In this document: piece by piece, positions 11,880-23,483 of the stretch | Numbering within the stretch: position 1 is the first letter of the stretch | How the letters are laid out: each line of letters opens with the position of its first letter | Assembly (NCBI GenBank): GCA_030142905.1 | Contig: JASJOG010000147.1 | Location: forward strand, 225,001-289,000 | From: Heliopora coerulea | Lineage: Eukaryota > Cnidaria > Anthozoa > Scleralcyonacea > Helioporidae | Length of the DNA stretch: 64,000 nt | Reading direction: 5' to 3' | Position numbers and translations under genes: made by a program | Notes under the pieces: model-generated | Seen by the model: the letters and a program-made list of their open reading frames with translations, nothing else | What the model was told of the DNA's origin: nothing | Databases searched by the model: none

Positions 11880-13250
11880 TGTCCTCTGGTTGTGGTTTTT
11901 TATCATTTTACGTAAAGATTATTTATTTATTTCTTGTTTTATTTTAAATTCAACATAAAAGAGTAAATATGAATAGTTGGCGTTATAATAGACTACCAAA
12001 TAATGAAAACACCAAGCCCTGTTTGTAAGAAAGAGGAATAAATGAACTGAAAGAAGTGAAAATCATAGGTGTAATAGTGGGCTTGCGATAGACGGATTTA
12101 GAACAGTAATTACGGGAGCGGTTAATATTAATATCTGGAAATGGAAGTGAAGGTTTTACATTTACTTCATGGGTAAAAATTATTTTTGGCTACTTGGAAT
12201 TTAAATAATTTAGAGAAGGAAGAACATAGTAATGAGATGGAAGCAAAATAAAGAAATCGTTAACATATGGGCGGTAAAACGGTAGTTCGAGTTAAGAAGC
12301 ATAGTCTTCATAAGCCAAATAAATTCATGATTCGGAAGTAAAATGTCGGCGAATAAGGTCCCAGGTGAGATCACAGCGATGTGGTTTATCTGCTCATAAA
12401 GTTAAACGTTTAAGATAAAATGATATTTTTTTGAATTTCGAATATTTGAAAATTTCAAAAATTGAAGAACGGTGAAGCCATTTCAGAGAGTTCTTGTTTA
12501 AAAAGCCTCTAGATAATGATATGAATTGTTCCGTCGATTAGGATGTTGTGGTATGCACGTTTCGCTATTTTATATTTGGACATTGATATAAAACATTCGT
12601 AAATTCGTCAATGTCTTGGGAGTAGTGTGAAAAATATTGATTTTCCTTCTATCTTGAAAGAAAATCAATATCTAGAAAATCGGCATCTAGAAATCGGAGG
12701 AAGAACACCAACTTGTGTTTGAAATATTACTTAAGAAATCCGTAGTGGGATTTTGATGATGTATATTTAAATTGCAAAGTGATTAATTTGGTGGGTTTGA
12801 TATGGTAGAGCTTGGTAAACATGAGTGGTGAGTGGGACGAGATTTTTTGAGCACTAAATTAGTGTCGAATCGAATCCGACTGAACAGCTCATACCTACCA
12901 AAGTTTAGTTGAAAAGATTAAGAGTCTGTTTCAGACGTTTTACAAAGAAGCAGGGACTGTTTGATGAATAGGCAGCAACGAAGGAATTTAAGGTAGACGA
13001 TAGCGTTTCCCAATCTAAGCCATGTACTTTTAATATAAGCAATTGCTCAGTTGTTTTCAAAATGTGAGACGTTTTACACATATTTATACGACTTGTTAAA
13101 ATGTAAATTTTTGAAGTGTACTTGGTGTTCCTTATTTGTTTTAAATTAGAAGGAAGATAAGGAGTGGCTCGGGGTATATTACAGTGCAATATTAGGATAA
13201 AATATCAGAGGGGAATATTGGAGGGGAATATTGGAGGGAAATATTAGAAA
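11880..13250 (-). mobile_element. Degenerate PLE reverse transcriptase
   Basis: Read on the minus strand, the stretch 12390-11930 still spells a PLE palm: GTLFADILLPNHE, then RPYVNDFFILLPS (YVDD region), LPFPDINI and KSVYRKPTITPM, followed by FIPLSYKQGLVFSL. These align with the better preserved element at 23484. Stops are frequent and most of the 5' half is unreadable. The copy in the second duplicate lies at about 32930-34290. Confidence 0.65.
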
Positions 13251-14785
13251 GGAATATGAATTCATTTTTATGCCATAGTTTTCTTTCACTTTTCATGTCC
13301 CCACATTCTCTGTTTACTGATGAAAAGTGCCACCAGGCTCTTAGACAGCTAATTGACCTGGGCTATTGAATATTTTCGCCCCAAAAGAACAAAGGAAACC
13401 GAACAATGTGAAATATAAAACACAATAAACAAGCATCCTTACTTCATTATAAACTTAACTTGCTCAACCAGTAAACTTTTAAGACAGAAAAGGCTATATT
13501 CCAATAATTATTTAGTGATAGAATTCTTCTCTGCTTCTTCAATAACTGTCTCCAGAATCCTTCAATTTGTTAAAAGCGTATATGCGATTAAACATTTATG
13601 CATACCATTGTCGTACAATAAAAAATTACAACAAAAGAACTTATGAAAGAACAAAGCAAAAACACAAAACTGAACCACTCGGGTATTTAGAAGGGCGAAG
13701 ATGGTGTCATGCCCCCCCTGCATGGTCTTTTGTCCCATAAGAAATTGACTGATGTGTTAGATTCATAAGGGTTAATCAATGGTCACAAGCGTGATAAAGG
13801 ATTTAACATCGCAAGTGAAGCTTGAATAGCGACTCGGGATCGTTACACGAGTGAACATTAATTAACCACTTTATCTCATTCCTCTCCCATAGTGATATGG
13901 ACTTTTCTTTCCAGCTTAAGGTCGATGAGACGTTGGTCCTTAGAAATTAAGATATTCCCTTGTTAGTTTGCGACAAGTGTTTATCACACTGATTTAAAAG
14001 TAGAGCAGTGCGATAAGTCGTTATCACACTCCAGAATATTAATGAGTGGACTAAAGGATTTAACGCTTCTGTTGAAACAATGAATTGTAGGTGTGACATG
14101 AGATAAATGCACTTATTATAAATCACACGTATTAGAAGGGATCTTTCCTTTTGAATTAATCTGAAAAACTAATCCAGTCCAATCAACTAGGCCAGTTAAC
14201 TCGCCTTTCAGTTCTTTGTGGTCGGCTGTTGGCTTATCATGGTCGATGGCTTCTCCTACCCTCTAAAGAAAATCTTGGTTAGGCCATTGATAATAACAAA
14301 GAATAAAAAAAATAAAAATCCGTGGATGAAATGGTTAAAGGTATTCAATTATCGAAGCGTTAAAAATGGTTTAACTCTTTAACGCCTTAATTTTTTTTAT
14401 TTATTTAATCTTCTTTTTTTTCTTTTTGCTTTGTCCATTCATTTGTTCTTTTCGTCTAGAGGTATCGTATGTAAAGAATAGCAACCGTTCAGTTCCCGTC
14501 AAAATTTGGTTCCTTTGACATGAACGGAAGATAGCTCTTCGATAGAAACTAAATGATCGCTGATCCGTTGTTTATCAAGCGAATATATAATACGATATAT
14601 GAACGACCTTAGTACCTTACAATTCTAACTGAACCTATCCAAACAATGAACTTGAAAGACAAAAATTAAAATATTCAAGCGGTTATTTTGCGATAAAAGC
14701 CTTATCTGCTTCTTCAAAATCCTTTAGTAATCCTTGGTTTTATTCTTTACATAGAGCCTTACTAGCCAACAATTTTATGAATATA
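13251..14785. other. Non-coding, repeat debris
   Basis: No gene seen. It contains PLE-end-like blocks (13425-13560), GATAAAGGATTTAAC motifs present more than once, and a small hairpin of GCGTTAAA/TTTAACGC type near 14355-14390. The whole stretch is duplicated at 34290-35820 with few changes. Confidence 0.5.
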
Positions 14786-14985
14786 GAGCAAGAAACATAC
14801 TCTGATGAATAACATCTTGCATACTAAATATATCAGTCATGTGACAAGACGAAACTGACAACAGCAATATTTGGACTTCACTGTCAAGCTTGAAATATTA
14901 CCATTATCAGTTTCGTCTTGTCTTATAACTCATATATTAATTTTACAAGATTTTATTCATTGGATGTTTCTTGCTCTAACGGGCA
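14786..14985. repeat. Fold-back repeat, about 70 bp arms
   Basis: An imperfect palindrome: GAGCAAGAAACAT on the left pairs with ATGTTTCTTGCTC on the right, and GACAAGACGAAACTGA pairs with TCAGTTTCGTCTTGTC around a loop of about 50 nt. The left arm contains CTGATGA and CGAAACTGA blocks as in hammerhead-type PLE ends. It is conserved in the second duplicate. Confidence 0.7.
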
Positions 14986-15089
14986 TATGCAACAAAATTT
15001 AATTTCAATAGACTATTGAAGCTTCTAAGAATATTTCACACTGCTCTTCCGTATCTCGTTTCCCTGAGATTTCACTGATTTGTACTTGA

Positions 15090-15420
15090 CATCCCACGAA
15101 AATTTCACATGTTATTGCACGTGTGAAAAATATATGGAATAGAACATTCTCACATGTTATAAAAACTTTTATTTCACCTACGAAACGTGAACGTTGTCAC
15201 ATATGAAATATCTAATTCACATGTGAAATAGCGTAGTTCACAATTTTACTGGCGAAATGTTTTTATAAAATGTGTATTTCAAATGTGAAATGGCCGATTA
15301 ATATAATGTAAATTGATTTCACATGTGAAATTTTCATTTCACATATGGATTGAAACGTTGTCCCAAGTGAACAAATATTTTCATATGTGAAATTTCATGT
15401 GAAATTTTTGGAAGTGATGC
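15090..15420. repeat. Cluster of TTTCACATGTGAAA-like palindromes
   Basis: About ten exact or near copies of the self-complementary motif TTTCACATGTGAAA in 330 bp, with irregular spacing, plus one CACGTG. The cluster is kept in the other duplicate at 36120-36450 with scattered changes. Each core CACATGTG holds an E-box-like CANNTG. Function unknown. Confidence 0.8.
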
Positions 15421-15729
15421 TGATGATCCGTTAAATAGGGACGACGGAAATCTATTTCAAGAAGCTTATAGACACATAATTAATAAAAATAAGAATTACA
15501 CCAGTGTTACTATAAATACGAGCCATACCATCGTCCATCTTCATGCAAGACGAAAACACTGAAACTGTCTGCCAAAAACGTTGGGCCTTACCTTTGACTA
15601 CTCTCCACATGGTCAAAATGCTAGCTCCACGTTGATGTCTATTTTATTTTTATTTTACGTTCTAGGCGAGATCCAATATGGATTAACCCCCTTTTCAAAT
15701 TCTCTTTCTGATACATACCATTAAGTTAC

Positions 15730-16030
15730 GCGGAGATTCCGACTTTGATTGGTGACCCCGTATTATTTCATTTTAAATACATTTGGAGAGATTTGCTCAT
15801 AATTTGGTGATGTCTTGAAGTAAATACCTTGTGTTAGTTTCGGAGAGATACTCACTTTATGTAGTAACCCAACATAGTTTATTCTACTTTTATACTACTT
15901 TAGTAAGGTGGTGACCCCATTTCATTCTTCTATAATATATATATTTGGGAAGATATCCACTTAACCCCACCTCCCGTAATTTTAGTTTACGGAGAGATAT
16001 CCACATTAAGTGGTCACCAAACGTAAAATA
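15730..16030. repeat. Diverged short repeats with GGAGAGATATCCAC
   Basis: Five related units, about 45 to 105 bp apart, each with GGAGAGAT followed by a CAC/CTC block and a TGGTGACCC-like block (near 15733, 15783, 15838, 15943 and 15988). The second duplicate carries the same set at about 36765-37050. No coding sequence was recognised. Confidence 0.55.
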
Positions 16031-16049
16031 GGTAACTTGTTTTGAGTCG

Positions 16050-18053
16050 TATATCTCTAACCAGGGTAGCACTCGACCTTATGTCTAATTCTTTATCTGG
16101 TTGCAAGCGTAAACTATTTATTATTCAAGACAAGTTTTAAGTATTTCATTGGTCTCCTGTTGGCGTGTAAAACTGTGCGGTGTTAGCCAGAGTAAAATCA
16201 TGCAAGACCTATCTACACAGACATGATTCAACTTTGGTAGACCAAACTCTTTCCGTCCTAGAGGTCTCCCCTTGTGATTGAAACGGTCTGATGACATCAT
16301 GTGGCGTTAGGCAAAGTAAACTAATGCAAGATCAACCAAGACAGAAACAAGTTAATGGCCAGCTTGTTGTGTGGCTTATTTAGAAGTTTCGTAAATGTTC
16401 GACTAGCCCCATTTCTGAATAACCATCACCAGCAGAAATGCAATCAAGCAATAAGAACTCCTAATGAAATTAGCGCCTAGGTTGTGCTATTACGTTTAAA
16501 TCACAAGTACAAACAGCCATGCCAATCATGAAATAGCCTGATGTTGTGTGAGACAGTGCCAGACATTAACGATGAGGATTCTGACATAGACAATGACGTC
16601 GAATAAGATGATTAGTGATGATTTAAATAGTTGAATTTCTATTGGCGTTTCGTTAAATGCCAGTATTTTTGTCAACATTAAGTCGATCAGGGACAATTAA
16701 GTAAGTGGTTTACTCCGAACTAGCGTACCTCCAGATTTAGCGCCTCCCTTATAAGCCAGAAAACGGTATTGGTAATTACTATAGTTAAGTCAAACTTTGA
16801 AAAATACTTTAAGAAGCATATCAATTCGATAAATTTCTTCGTTGGACATGTGTTGGTGGCGACTTGCTTTTTGGAGACATGCTGTAATTTGGACAGCTTA
16901 GAAGCTGAACAATTCTTTAGAGCACACTACAGTTCCAATAGCATTGTATACTAGACCGATTTTTGCAAAGAAGAAAAAAAACTTTTCTCCTGTACATCAT
17001 GAACATTTGCCAAGATTAGAATTAACAGAAGAAATTGTGGTCAATTGCCAAGAACTTAAATTAATGATAGCAGGTTTTTATTTTCCTTTTAAAGTACACG
17101 TTTTGAATAAGTTATAGACAAATTGTCACATTAAAAATAGATTAATAAAATGACAATAAATAAAAAGTGACAATAAATAAAGAGTAATCTAACCTCTCCG
17201 GAAACCCAGTGCCATACGTTGGTAATAAGACATCGCATGGATAAAATATTGCTGTTTCTCGCTGATCAAATGCTGTTACTTCAATGCTCAGAAAATCCCT
17301 CAGCTACAAAAGACTCAAACTCGACTGCCCAGGTGGTGAGACAGAAATCAAGATTAGACTCTGAAAAGGCTAAACTAATATAAAAATTTTTACCAATAGC
17401 ATTCCACACTGGCCAATGATTTGAATTAGGATGGCAAATAATATTTCCTCATAATTTTAAGTTACACTTACATGCACTTTGTGCATGGTAGGGAATGTGA
17501 TTCGACCTTCATCGCGTGCTTGGTCGAATTTTTGTTGTAGGAACTGATATTGCTTGTATTTATCCCCGGTCTCTCATCTCTTGAGCTCACGAATTTTGTT
17601 TCGTCAATGAGGGGCAACAGCATTGTTAATAACCCGAAAGATTTTCAAGGCAAGAAAATTTACTGTAGTCGAGATTACATGCTGTTTCAAGCTTTGTACG
17701 GTACCATCAAGTAAAGGTGCAAATTCGGTACTGTACCAACTGATTTTTATCTTTGTTAAGATTTTTAAAAAGCGTGCATTTGTCTCGATGTATTGTCGAG
17801 GACACAGATTCCTTAGTCGACCAATTTTAACTGAACAAAAAAATGATTTTCTACGTTGTCTTTCGTAGTCAGATCTAAACTTCTCCAAATCTTACCGCTT
17901 TGATTAATTATTTCCAGTAAAAACACTGGAGAATTTTTATCTCCTCATTGCAGTCCATAATTTAATTATAAATATTTATATCATTTACTTTTTTAGAATA
18001 AATGAATTAAATCTGTCCAATAAATGTGGCCGTAAATTCAACATTCACTTGAT
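16050..18053. other. Non-coding flank downstream of FGF-A
   Basis: No recognised gene. 17270-17905 is similar to 38520-39125 and, more weakly, 52500-52770, so it is the shared 3' flank or untranslated region of the FGF-like genes. Minus-strand frames at 17604-17888 and 38524-38892 are open but unrecognised. Motifs such as GTGGCGTTAGGCAAAGTAA around 16287 recur at 47803, suggesting a small dispersed repeat. Confidence 0.45.
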
Positions 18054-20513
18054 TAACTGAGGCTTTTTTTAACAAACATGATTGATCTCTGCCCAGCGTT
18101 GGTTTTACGTCCCAGTTTAGGAGATCCAAAGCTGCCTTTTTTATTGCTAAAGCCAAGGTACCATGTGTTGTTAGAAACAGACTGGAAAGTAACGTAGTTT
18201 TTTCTGTTGATTATTTCATTGAAGAGGCAGTCAGGGGTGTATTTTGCCTAAGGAGAAGGACAAAACTAATTGAGATATACATAAAATATACCACAAGAAG
18301 TTTGAAATGCCTCACTAATAAGGAATTCCGCAAGAATGAATTTTGACTAAAAGGAATGATAAACTAGATAAGAAATATGCAATTTTAGGAAACTAAGTAT
18401 ATGTTTTTCACTAATGGGGCTTTGTAATTATTACCGGCGATCCTATTTTCTATTGATTTGCCTTGTTGTAAAAACTTCGTTCAAAGCTAGTGGCCTTTGC
18501 AACATTAGATTTAATAGACATCTTAACCAACATCGAATTAAAGGGAGAGACATGGACTTGGGTAGTGGTATTACTGGTATATATTCAAAATCTTAACTGT
18601 ATGACCATAACATTCCCAGTGACCACACGAACAACCAAATAAGTAAGCTACCATCCAAGCAATGAGAAGTTAACCAAATTACACTATTAACTATGTACAA
18701 CTGACCATAACACGTAATCAAGCAACCAAGCAACCCACCATCTTACCAACTAATTCAACTAAACGCATTCAACATTTTTCAAAGAAATTTTTCCTTAATA
18801 TAGAATAAATTGTCTTTCTACTACTTGAAGATATTTATATTGATAAAATTTGTTGATAACTGAACTATAAAATCTTGTTTTGAGAAATATAAACTATATT
18901 TAAGAAAATGTCTTCCTTAAAATAAGAAATAATTTGCTTTTGCTTGCTCTATTAAATAAATGGCTACGTAAGTTTTGAGATATTTTCAACCTTAATATCT
19001 ATATAGGGTTTTTTCAGTTATTCAAAGAAAAGAAAACAGATCCCTACCAAGACTTTAACAACACTCTTCTGATCCAAACAAACATATCCTCCATTACTTT
19101 TGCTTCTGATTGCAACACGGTATGGTCCATGTGATTCAATTGTAATTAGTGCTGTATTAAAAAAATAAATAAATAAAAATAAAGTTGGTCAACCCACTGA
19201 GTTCAAATTATGGCATCGAATTTTGGCGATTACGGTAAATAAATGTTTAATTTTTTTTTATAACTCTCTAAGTTGGTTGAACAGGGGGTAGGCTTCTTTG
19301 TCGGTTTATTTGCCCATCCATTGGCTTTAATCATTCTGTAGGAACAAATTTTAATCGAATTCGAACTGGAAAGAAATTAGAAATGCTCGTATGTGACGAT
19401 TTCTTCTACAGTTGTAATTGCACCCCAGACTATTTTCAGCAACACAGTTTGAAAGTTACAGGACGTGACTACCCATTTGTTTCCTTGTGTATATTCAAGC
19501 ACCACACGATAGACTACCCTGACCTGGTTAATATTAAAACTCTAGGCGAAAAGATGGAAATCTTAAAGTTGTTCATTAAACTGTGCAGTAATTCGGAAAA
19601 CTGGACTCAAACGCATAACAATGACACCTTAATGGCTTTAACCGACTAAACTTACTGTTTGGATCGTTTTCTTTGTTTGATTTGCTAGCGTCGACTATAG
19701 TGTTCGTTATCCGAACATATGCCGACAAGTTTTTAGAGTAAAGTCGAACATGTTTCGCCTGCCACCGTACTCTTGTGTTCTTAGAATTTAAAGACTGTAG
19801 AAAGGAATTCTTGATAGCCTGTAAAATAGAAAAATGATGGATAAGTGAAACACTCTGCACGTCTTGTAACATACTAAAAAGTCTTGTTCTTATCCAAAGA
19901 TAATTGCTAAAATATGCGAGTAAGCTTTAAGTAAGTAGTACGTCTACATGTCGGCAACTTTGCTAGTTCATAGTATTGGTTGTGGATGTTCTACGCATGT
20001 TTGTAAAACTTTACCGTAAACAAAAGTCTGGAAATGAAAAAACCTGTGACGTCAATTCTTGACGCAGCATGTCGATTTATTGAGAGTTCGAAGGAAGCCT
20101 TCATCTGAGGAAAACACATCATTAGTGCAAGTAGAAGAGAAATGATTGTGAGACACAATTCATAATCGTGGCACCCAGATCTCGCACAGAACTTTGCAAT
20201 TACCTTTTGAGTTCTTCTTTTGCGTTATTAAAAGAAAATCAATTCAAAAAAGTGAGAACGTTGCAGGGATAGTAATGAACCTATAGAGCATTCCTTACCA
20301 ATAGATACCTTCGTAAAATTAAAAACTAAACGAGTGAAATCAAGTGAGCTTCGCCAAAAAGAATATACGAAAAATACAAAAAGATTGTTAACTACTTACG
20401 GCAGCTTTCGAATCAGAATTCAAAGTCCTCGTCTCGCAGAACCGGAGGGTTAGTGTGATCGGAAGAAAAATAAATATGAAATGTAATCTTCGAGGCACCG
20501 ATCCCATACTCAT
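18054..20513 (-). CDS. FGF-A: secreted FGF-like ligand, 4 exons
   Basis: Exons on the minus strand: 20513-20400 (114 nt), 19818-19656 (163), 19151-19048 (104) and 18248-18054 (195 with stop); 191 aa. Exon 1 is a signal peptide: start MSMGSVPRRL and core HFIFIFLPITLTL. The ligand domain has VRLYSKNLSAYVRI (FGF first strand), GPYRVAIRSKSNGGYVC, then PDCLFNEIINRKNY, which fits the FGF signature C-x-F-x-E-x6-Y, and WYLGFSNKKG and TNAGQRSIMF. The 104-nt exon ending on a codon boundary is the classic FGF middle exon. All introns are GT-AG with T-rich acceptors. It resembles the FGF8/17/18 pattern more than FGF1, but subfamily is inference. FGFs bind tyrosine-kinase receptors outside the cell. The TATA box is about 85 nt upstream of the ATG. 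Confidence 0.85.
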
Positions 20514-20596
20514 GAAAAGTTGAATTTATCTAACTCTTATCGGATTATGGAACGAATCGTTTTCCTCCTTTTGGTTTGACTGAAGTGAATTCATGG

Positions 20597-20604
20597 TTTA
20601 TATA
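20597..20604 (-). promoter_or_regulatory. TATA box of FGF-A
   Basis: TATATAAA on the minus strand, 84 nt before the start codon, giving an expected transcription start near 20570. The same box at the same distance stands before FGF-B and, with a diverged flank, before FGF-C. Confidence 0.6.
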
Positions 20605-20819
20605 CACTTTCAGTGGGACTAGCTTCCTGCTATTTAATGACATCAACCACCGCTTCGGTGCATCGAAGAATGTTGACAACCCCATTCATTTGTCTTTATC
20701 TTTTCCGGAAATTTCTTTTTAGGCTGAAGTTTTCATTTCCTTAGCCCACAAACCGCAAAGCTAACCTTTAGTTGTTTCTAACCTTGTAACAAAACCCATC
20801 GAACGCAAACCCAGCTTCT

Positions 20820-22850
20820 GATAAGAGCTTCTGATAAGAGAAAGGATCTAATTACAAGGCTTAAACTTTCTTTTAAATGTGGATCGTAGTTGTGTTTTAC
20901 TTTCTTTGTTTTGGAATTCGTATCATTTTACTTTGATCCGGTAAACATTGTGATATGATACTTCTAGAATAAGGATTTATTTCTCAAAATGAATATCACA
21001 TGACCAGAATAGGTATACACAAAGTAGAATTGAATCACAATAATAAAATAAGAGTGAAAGTTTCGTTTTCAACATTGCAACTTCTGCAGGGATATATACG
21101 ATATTCTTATATCGTATAGAAAAATGAGAGCGTGAGAAAAATTAAGATTATAGATTACGAAGAGCGAGTGTAAGATACGGAAATGGAAAAATATTTAAAT
21201 AAAGAAAATAGTGTTGAATCTTTTTCGCAGTGAAGTGGGGACTTTATCTAGACAATGAGTAAACTTTGACGTAAAATGAGTTCGTTTCGAGAGGAACAAG
21301 AGGAAACTATCGAGAAACCTTCACAAAAAGTTGGCCGTTGCAAACTACGACACTAAGAAACAATTCTGTAAGGGGGAGGGTTAGTGAGTTCATTGTTAAA
21401 AAAAAACAATAATCTCACATTTTACCAGCAGACTACGTGGAATCTGGACGTGGAAAAAAATAAGCGAAAGGCGGAGATAAAGACTTATGACAACGTAAAC
21501 GTAAATATGAGGAGACACAAATTAGATAGGTTTCCTTGACATTGTTCAGTAGAATGTTAATTTTCCCGTTAACTTTAAGGTGAAATAAAGAATAGGTCGG
21601 GAGCAGTGAGTTTGTTGGATGACTTAATAAGAACCTTGTCAACGAATGAATTATAGAAACTGTTGATAACGTTTTTCAGAATTACCATTTTACACGAACA
21701 TTATTTTTGAAAGAGGTAGAAAAGAATTGGAAGAAGTCAAAAGAACGGTAAAGGTGGGCGTGCGACGTGAACGGATCTAGAAAGTAATCACAGGAACGAT
21801 GAATATTAATATCTTGATATGGAAGAGAATTGTGTGCTTCTTCTTCATGCGTAAAAGTTATTTTGGATGCTTAAGCTTTAATGATTTGAAGTGAAATGAA
21901 CATGGTTAAGAGATGAAACAAGAATGAAGAAGTCGTTGACATATCAGCGGTGAAACGTGGGTTTGAATTGAGAAGCATACTTCTTAATCCAAACAGGCTT
22001 ATCATGCGGAAGAGAAGTGTGGGCATGTAATGTTCCATGGTAGATCGTACGACGACATGACTTACCTGCTCATAAAGTTTGATTGAGTTTGATAAACCAT
22101 AACATGAAAAAAAAAATTTAATGATGATAGCTTTTGTTTCATTTAGAGCGATATTAGTATGCAAGTTTTGCTATTTTATTTTTTATAAAATCTATATTTT
22201 ATAAATAAAATAGCAACATTCGTCAGACTTCTGGAACTAATTTGAAGATACATTGATCCTTCGTCTATCTTACAAAGGAGTTAATAAACTTCATTAATTT
22301 TATGGCAATAGTATTCCATAAGAAATTATTTACAAATTTTTTTACGTAGTCTAAACAACCAATGAAGTCCTATCATGTTACTGTCAAGAGTATCGAGATC
22401 TTTTTATGACCGGGAAAGGTTATTCTTAGTTAAGAGTTGACTTTCACGTAAATAGAATTCGTTTCCAATAGAATAAAAGGAAACTATCATGACTTCTACA
22501 ATAAAAAACGTATGTTGAGAGTTACAATGATGAGAAAGGATGCTCTAAGGGTAATAAATCTATCGACCTTTGGAATGGTGGTTCATAAACAATATTTGGC
22601 AAATGTCCCTATGACGCCAAAACAACTAATGAAGTTGTACCATTTTACTGTTAAAGGGATCGATATGTGTTATGACCTGAAAAGGTTAATTTTAATAATG
22701 AATAGACTTTCTCGTAAAATGAATTAATTTCGAGAAGAGTATGAAGAAATTATCGTGAAATCTACTAAGAAAACCGGAAGTTCGGAGTTATAATGGTGAG
22801 AACTGATGTTTTAAGGAAGAGGGTTATCGATCGCATTTCTTTTGCTTCAT
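20820..22850 (-). mobile_element. Decayed PLE upstream of FGF-A
   Basis: A minus-strand PLE lies just upstream of the gene's promoter. Frames at 21871-22164 read LYEQVSHVV (motif B start, LYEQIDGVA in the better copy) and NPRFTADM before the YVND-type box; the C-terminal end near 21155-21340 matches SIVSSCSSRNELILRQSLL, the usual PLE tail. Stops and indels are frequent. The near-identical copy is 42030-44060, and a third partial copy is 27905-28508. Confidence 0.7.
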
Positions 22851-22859
22851 TCCTTGAAG

Positions 22860-23483
22860 AGTCATCCAAAAAAGCTCATTGTTTCTAATGTATAGTTTAC
22901 TTCTCTCTACCATTGGACATAACCATGCAGAAGTTCAGTCACAGTTAAGAAAATTTAGTCAATCTGCGTATCTTCACTTTCACGTTGGCATTGCCACGAG
23001 TCGTTCACCGCGTCTTTCGAATTTCTTTCCACGTTTAGACTCCACGTAGAGATGTTATGCTGTATATTATATTCTTAAACTCATTAGCAATTCATTAGTA
23101 AAACACAACGGAAATCAGTACCGACATGTACTTTCGATATCTGATCTTAGTTAGCACAGGATTTTGAAAACTTTAATCCCGCTTTTCTCTTTAAATTCGG
23201 ATTCGTTTGAAATGTAGTATCACACACTAGAAAGTAGTGTTTCATCAGATATCCAAACACCTCGAAGTTAGTTTAAAAGCTCGGCCATTGATACGTTTTT
23301 CAGCTCATTTTTCGGTGTTTGAATATCTGATGAAACACTCCTCGTGTGTGATAGATTACTTAAGAGTGGAAGATACTAATCCGCCTATGTTGGCGAAACG
23401 ATCCGAAATCTGTGATATGTAAACACAAGTATCTGACCTCATGGGGTCATCGATTTTAACTGGTACGAAACTCACTTTGCTTT
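22860..23483. other. Non-coding end of copy A with inverted motifs
   Basis: No gene. At 23237-23345 the block TGTTTCATCAGATATCCAAAC faces its near complement GTTTGAATATCTGATGAAAC about 60 nt on, making a stem-loop. The unit abuts a PLE at 23484, and in copy B abuts a different PLE at 44692. Confidence 0.5.

Larger units (their letters stand above)
10040..23483 (+). repeat. Segmental duplication, copy A
   Basis: This 13.4 kb segment recurs in the same order and orientation at 31816-44691. The left edge is at AGCCACCAAAGAATT and the right edge at CTCACTTTGCTTT, where the sequences become unrelated. Copy A keeps 763 bp of a PLE (10526-11288) that copy B lost; copy B has an extra 204 bp at 38271-38474. 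Offsets between copies step from 21776 to about 21040, then 21239 and 21209. By eye, identity is about 95% up to about 20010, then close to 99%. Confidence 0.9.

Noticed and set aside
14786..14985. Functional hammerhead in the fold-back at 14.8 kb
   Set aside because: CTGATGA and GAAA boxes exist, but they are about 40 nt apart with only a partial stem and no clear cleavage triplet.
15090..15420. CRISPR array
   Set aside because: Repeats are only 14 bp, palindromic, irregularly spaced and in a eukaryotic setting with spliced genes.
17604..17888. Minus-strand frame with FRSDYERQRRK and RFLKI considered as the last FGF exon
   Set aside because: The resemblance to FGF C-termini was loose and needed a frameshift. 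A much better last exon, in phase and with a proper acceptor, lies at 18054-18248, so this frame is downstream of the gene.
21433..21642. Conserved 69-codon minus frame, identical at 42642-42851
   Set aside because: Identity comes from the recent duplication; the region is a decayed PLE and the frame shows no domain of its own.
23237..23422. 61-codon frame conserved at 44446-44631
   Set aside because: The copies are near-identical through duplication and the frame spans a stem-loop of inverted repeats; no domain seen.
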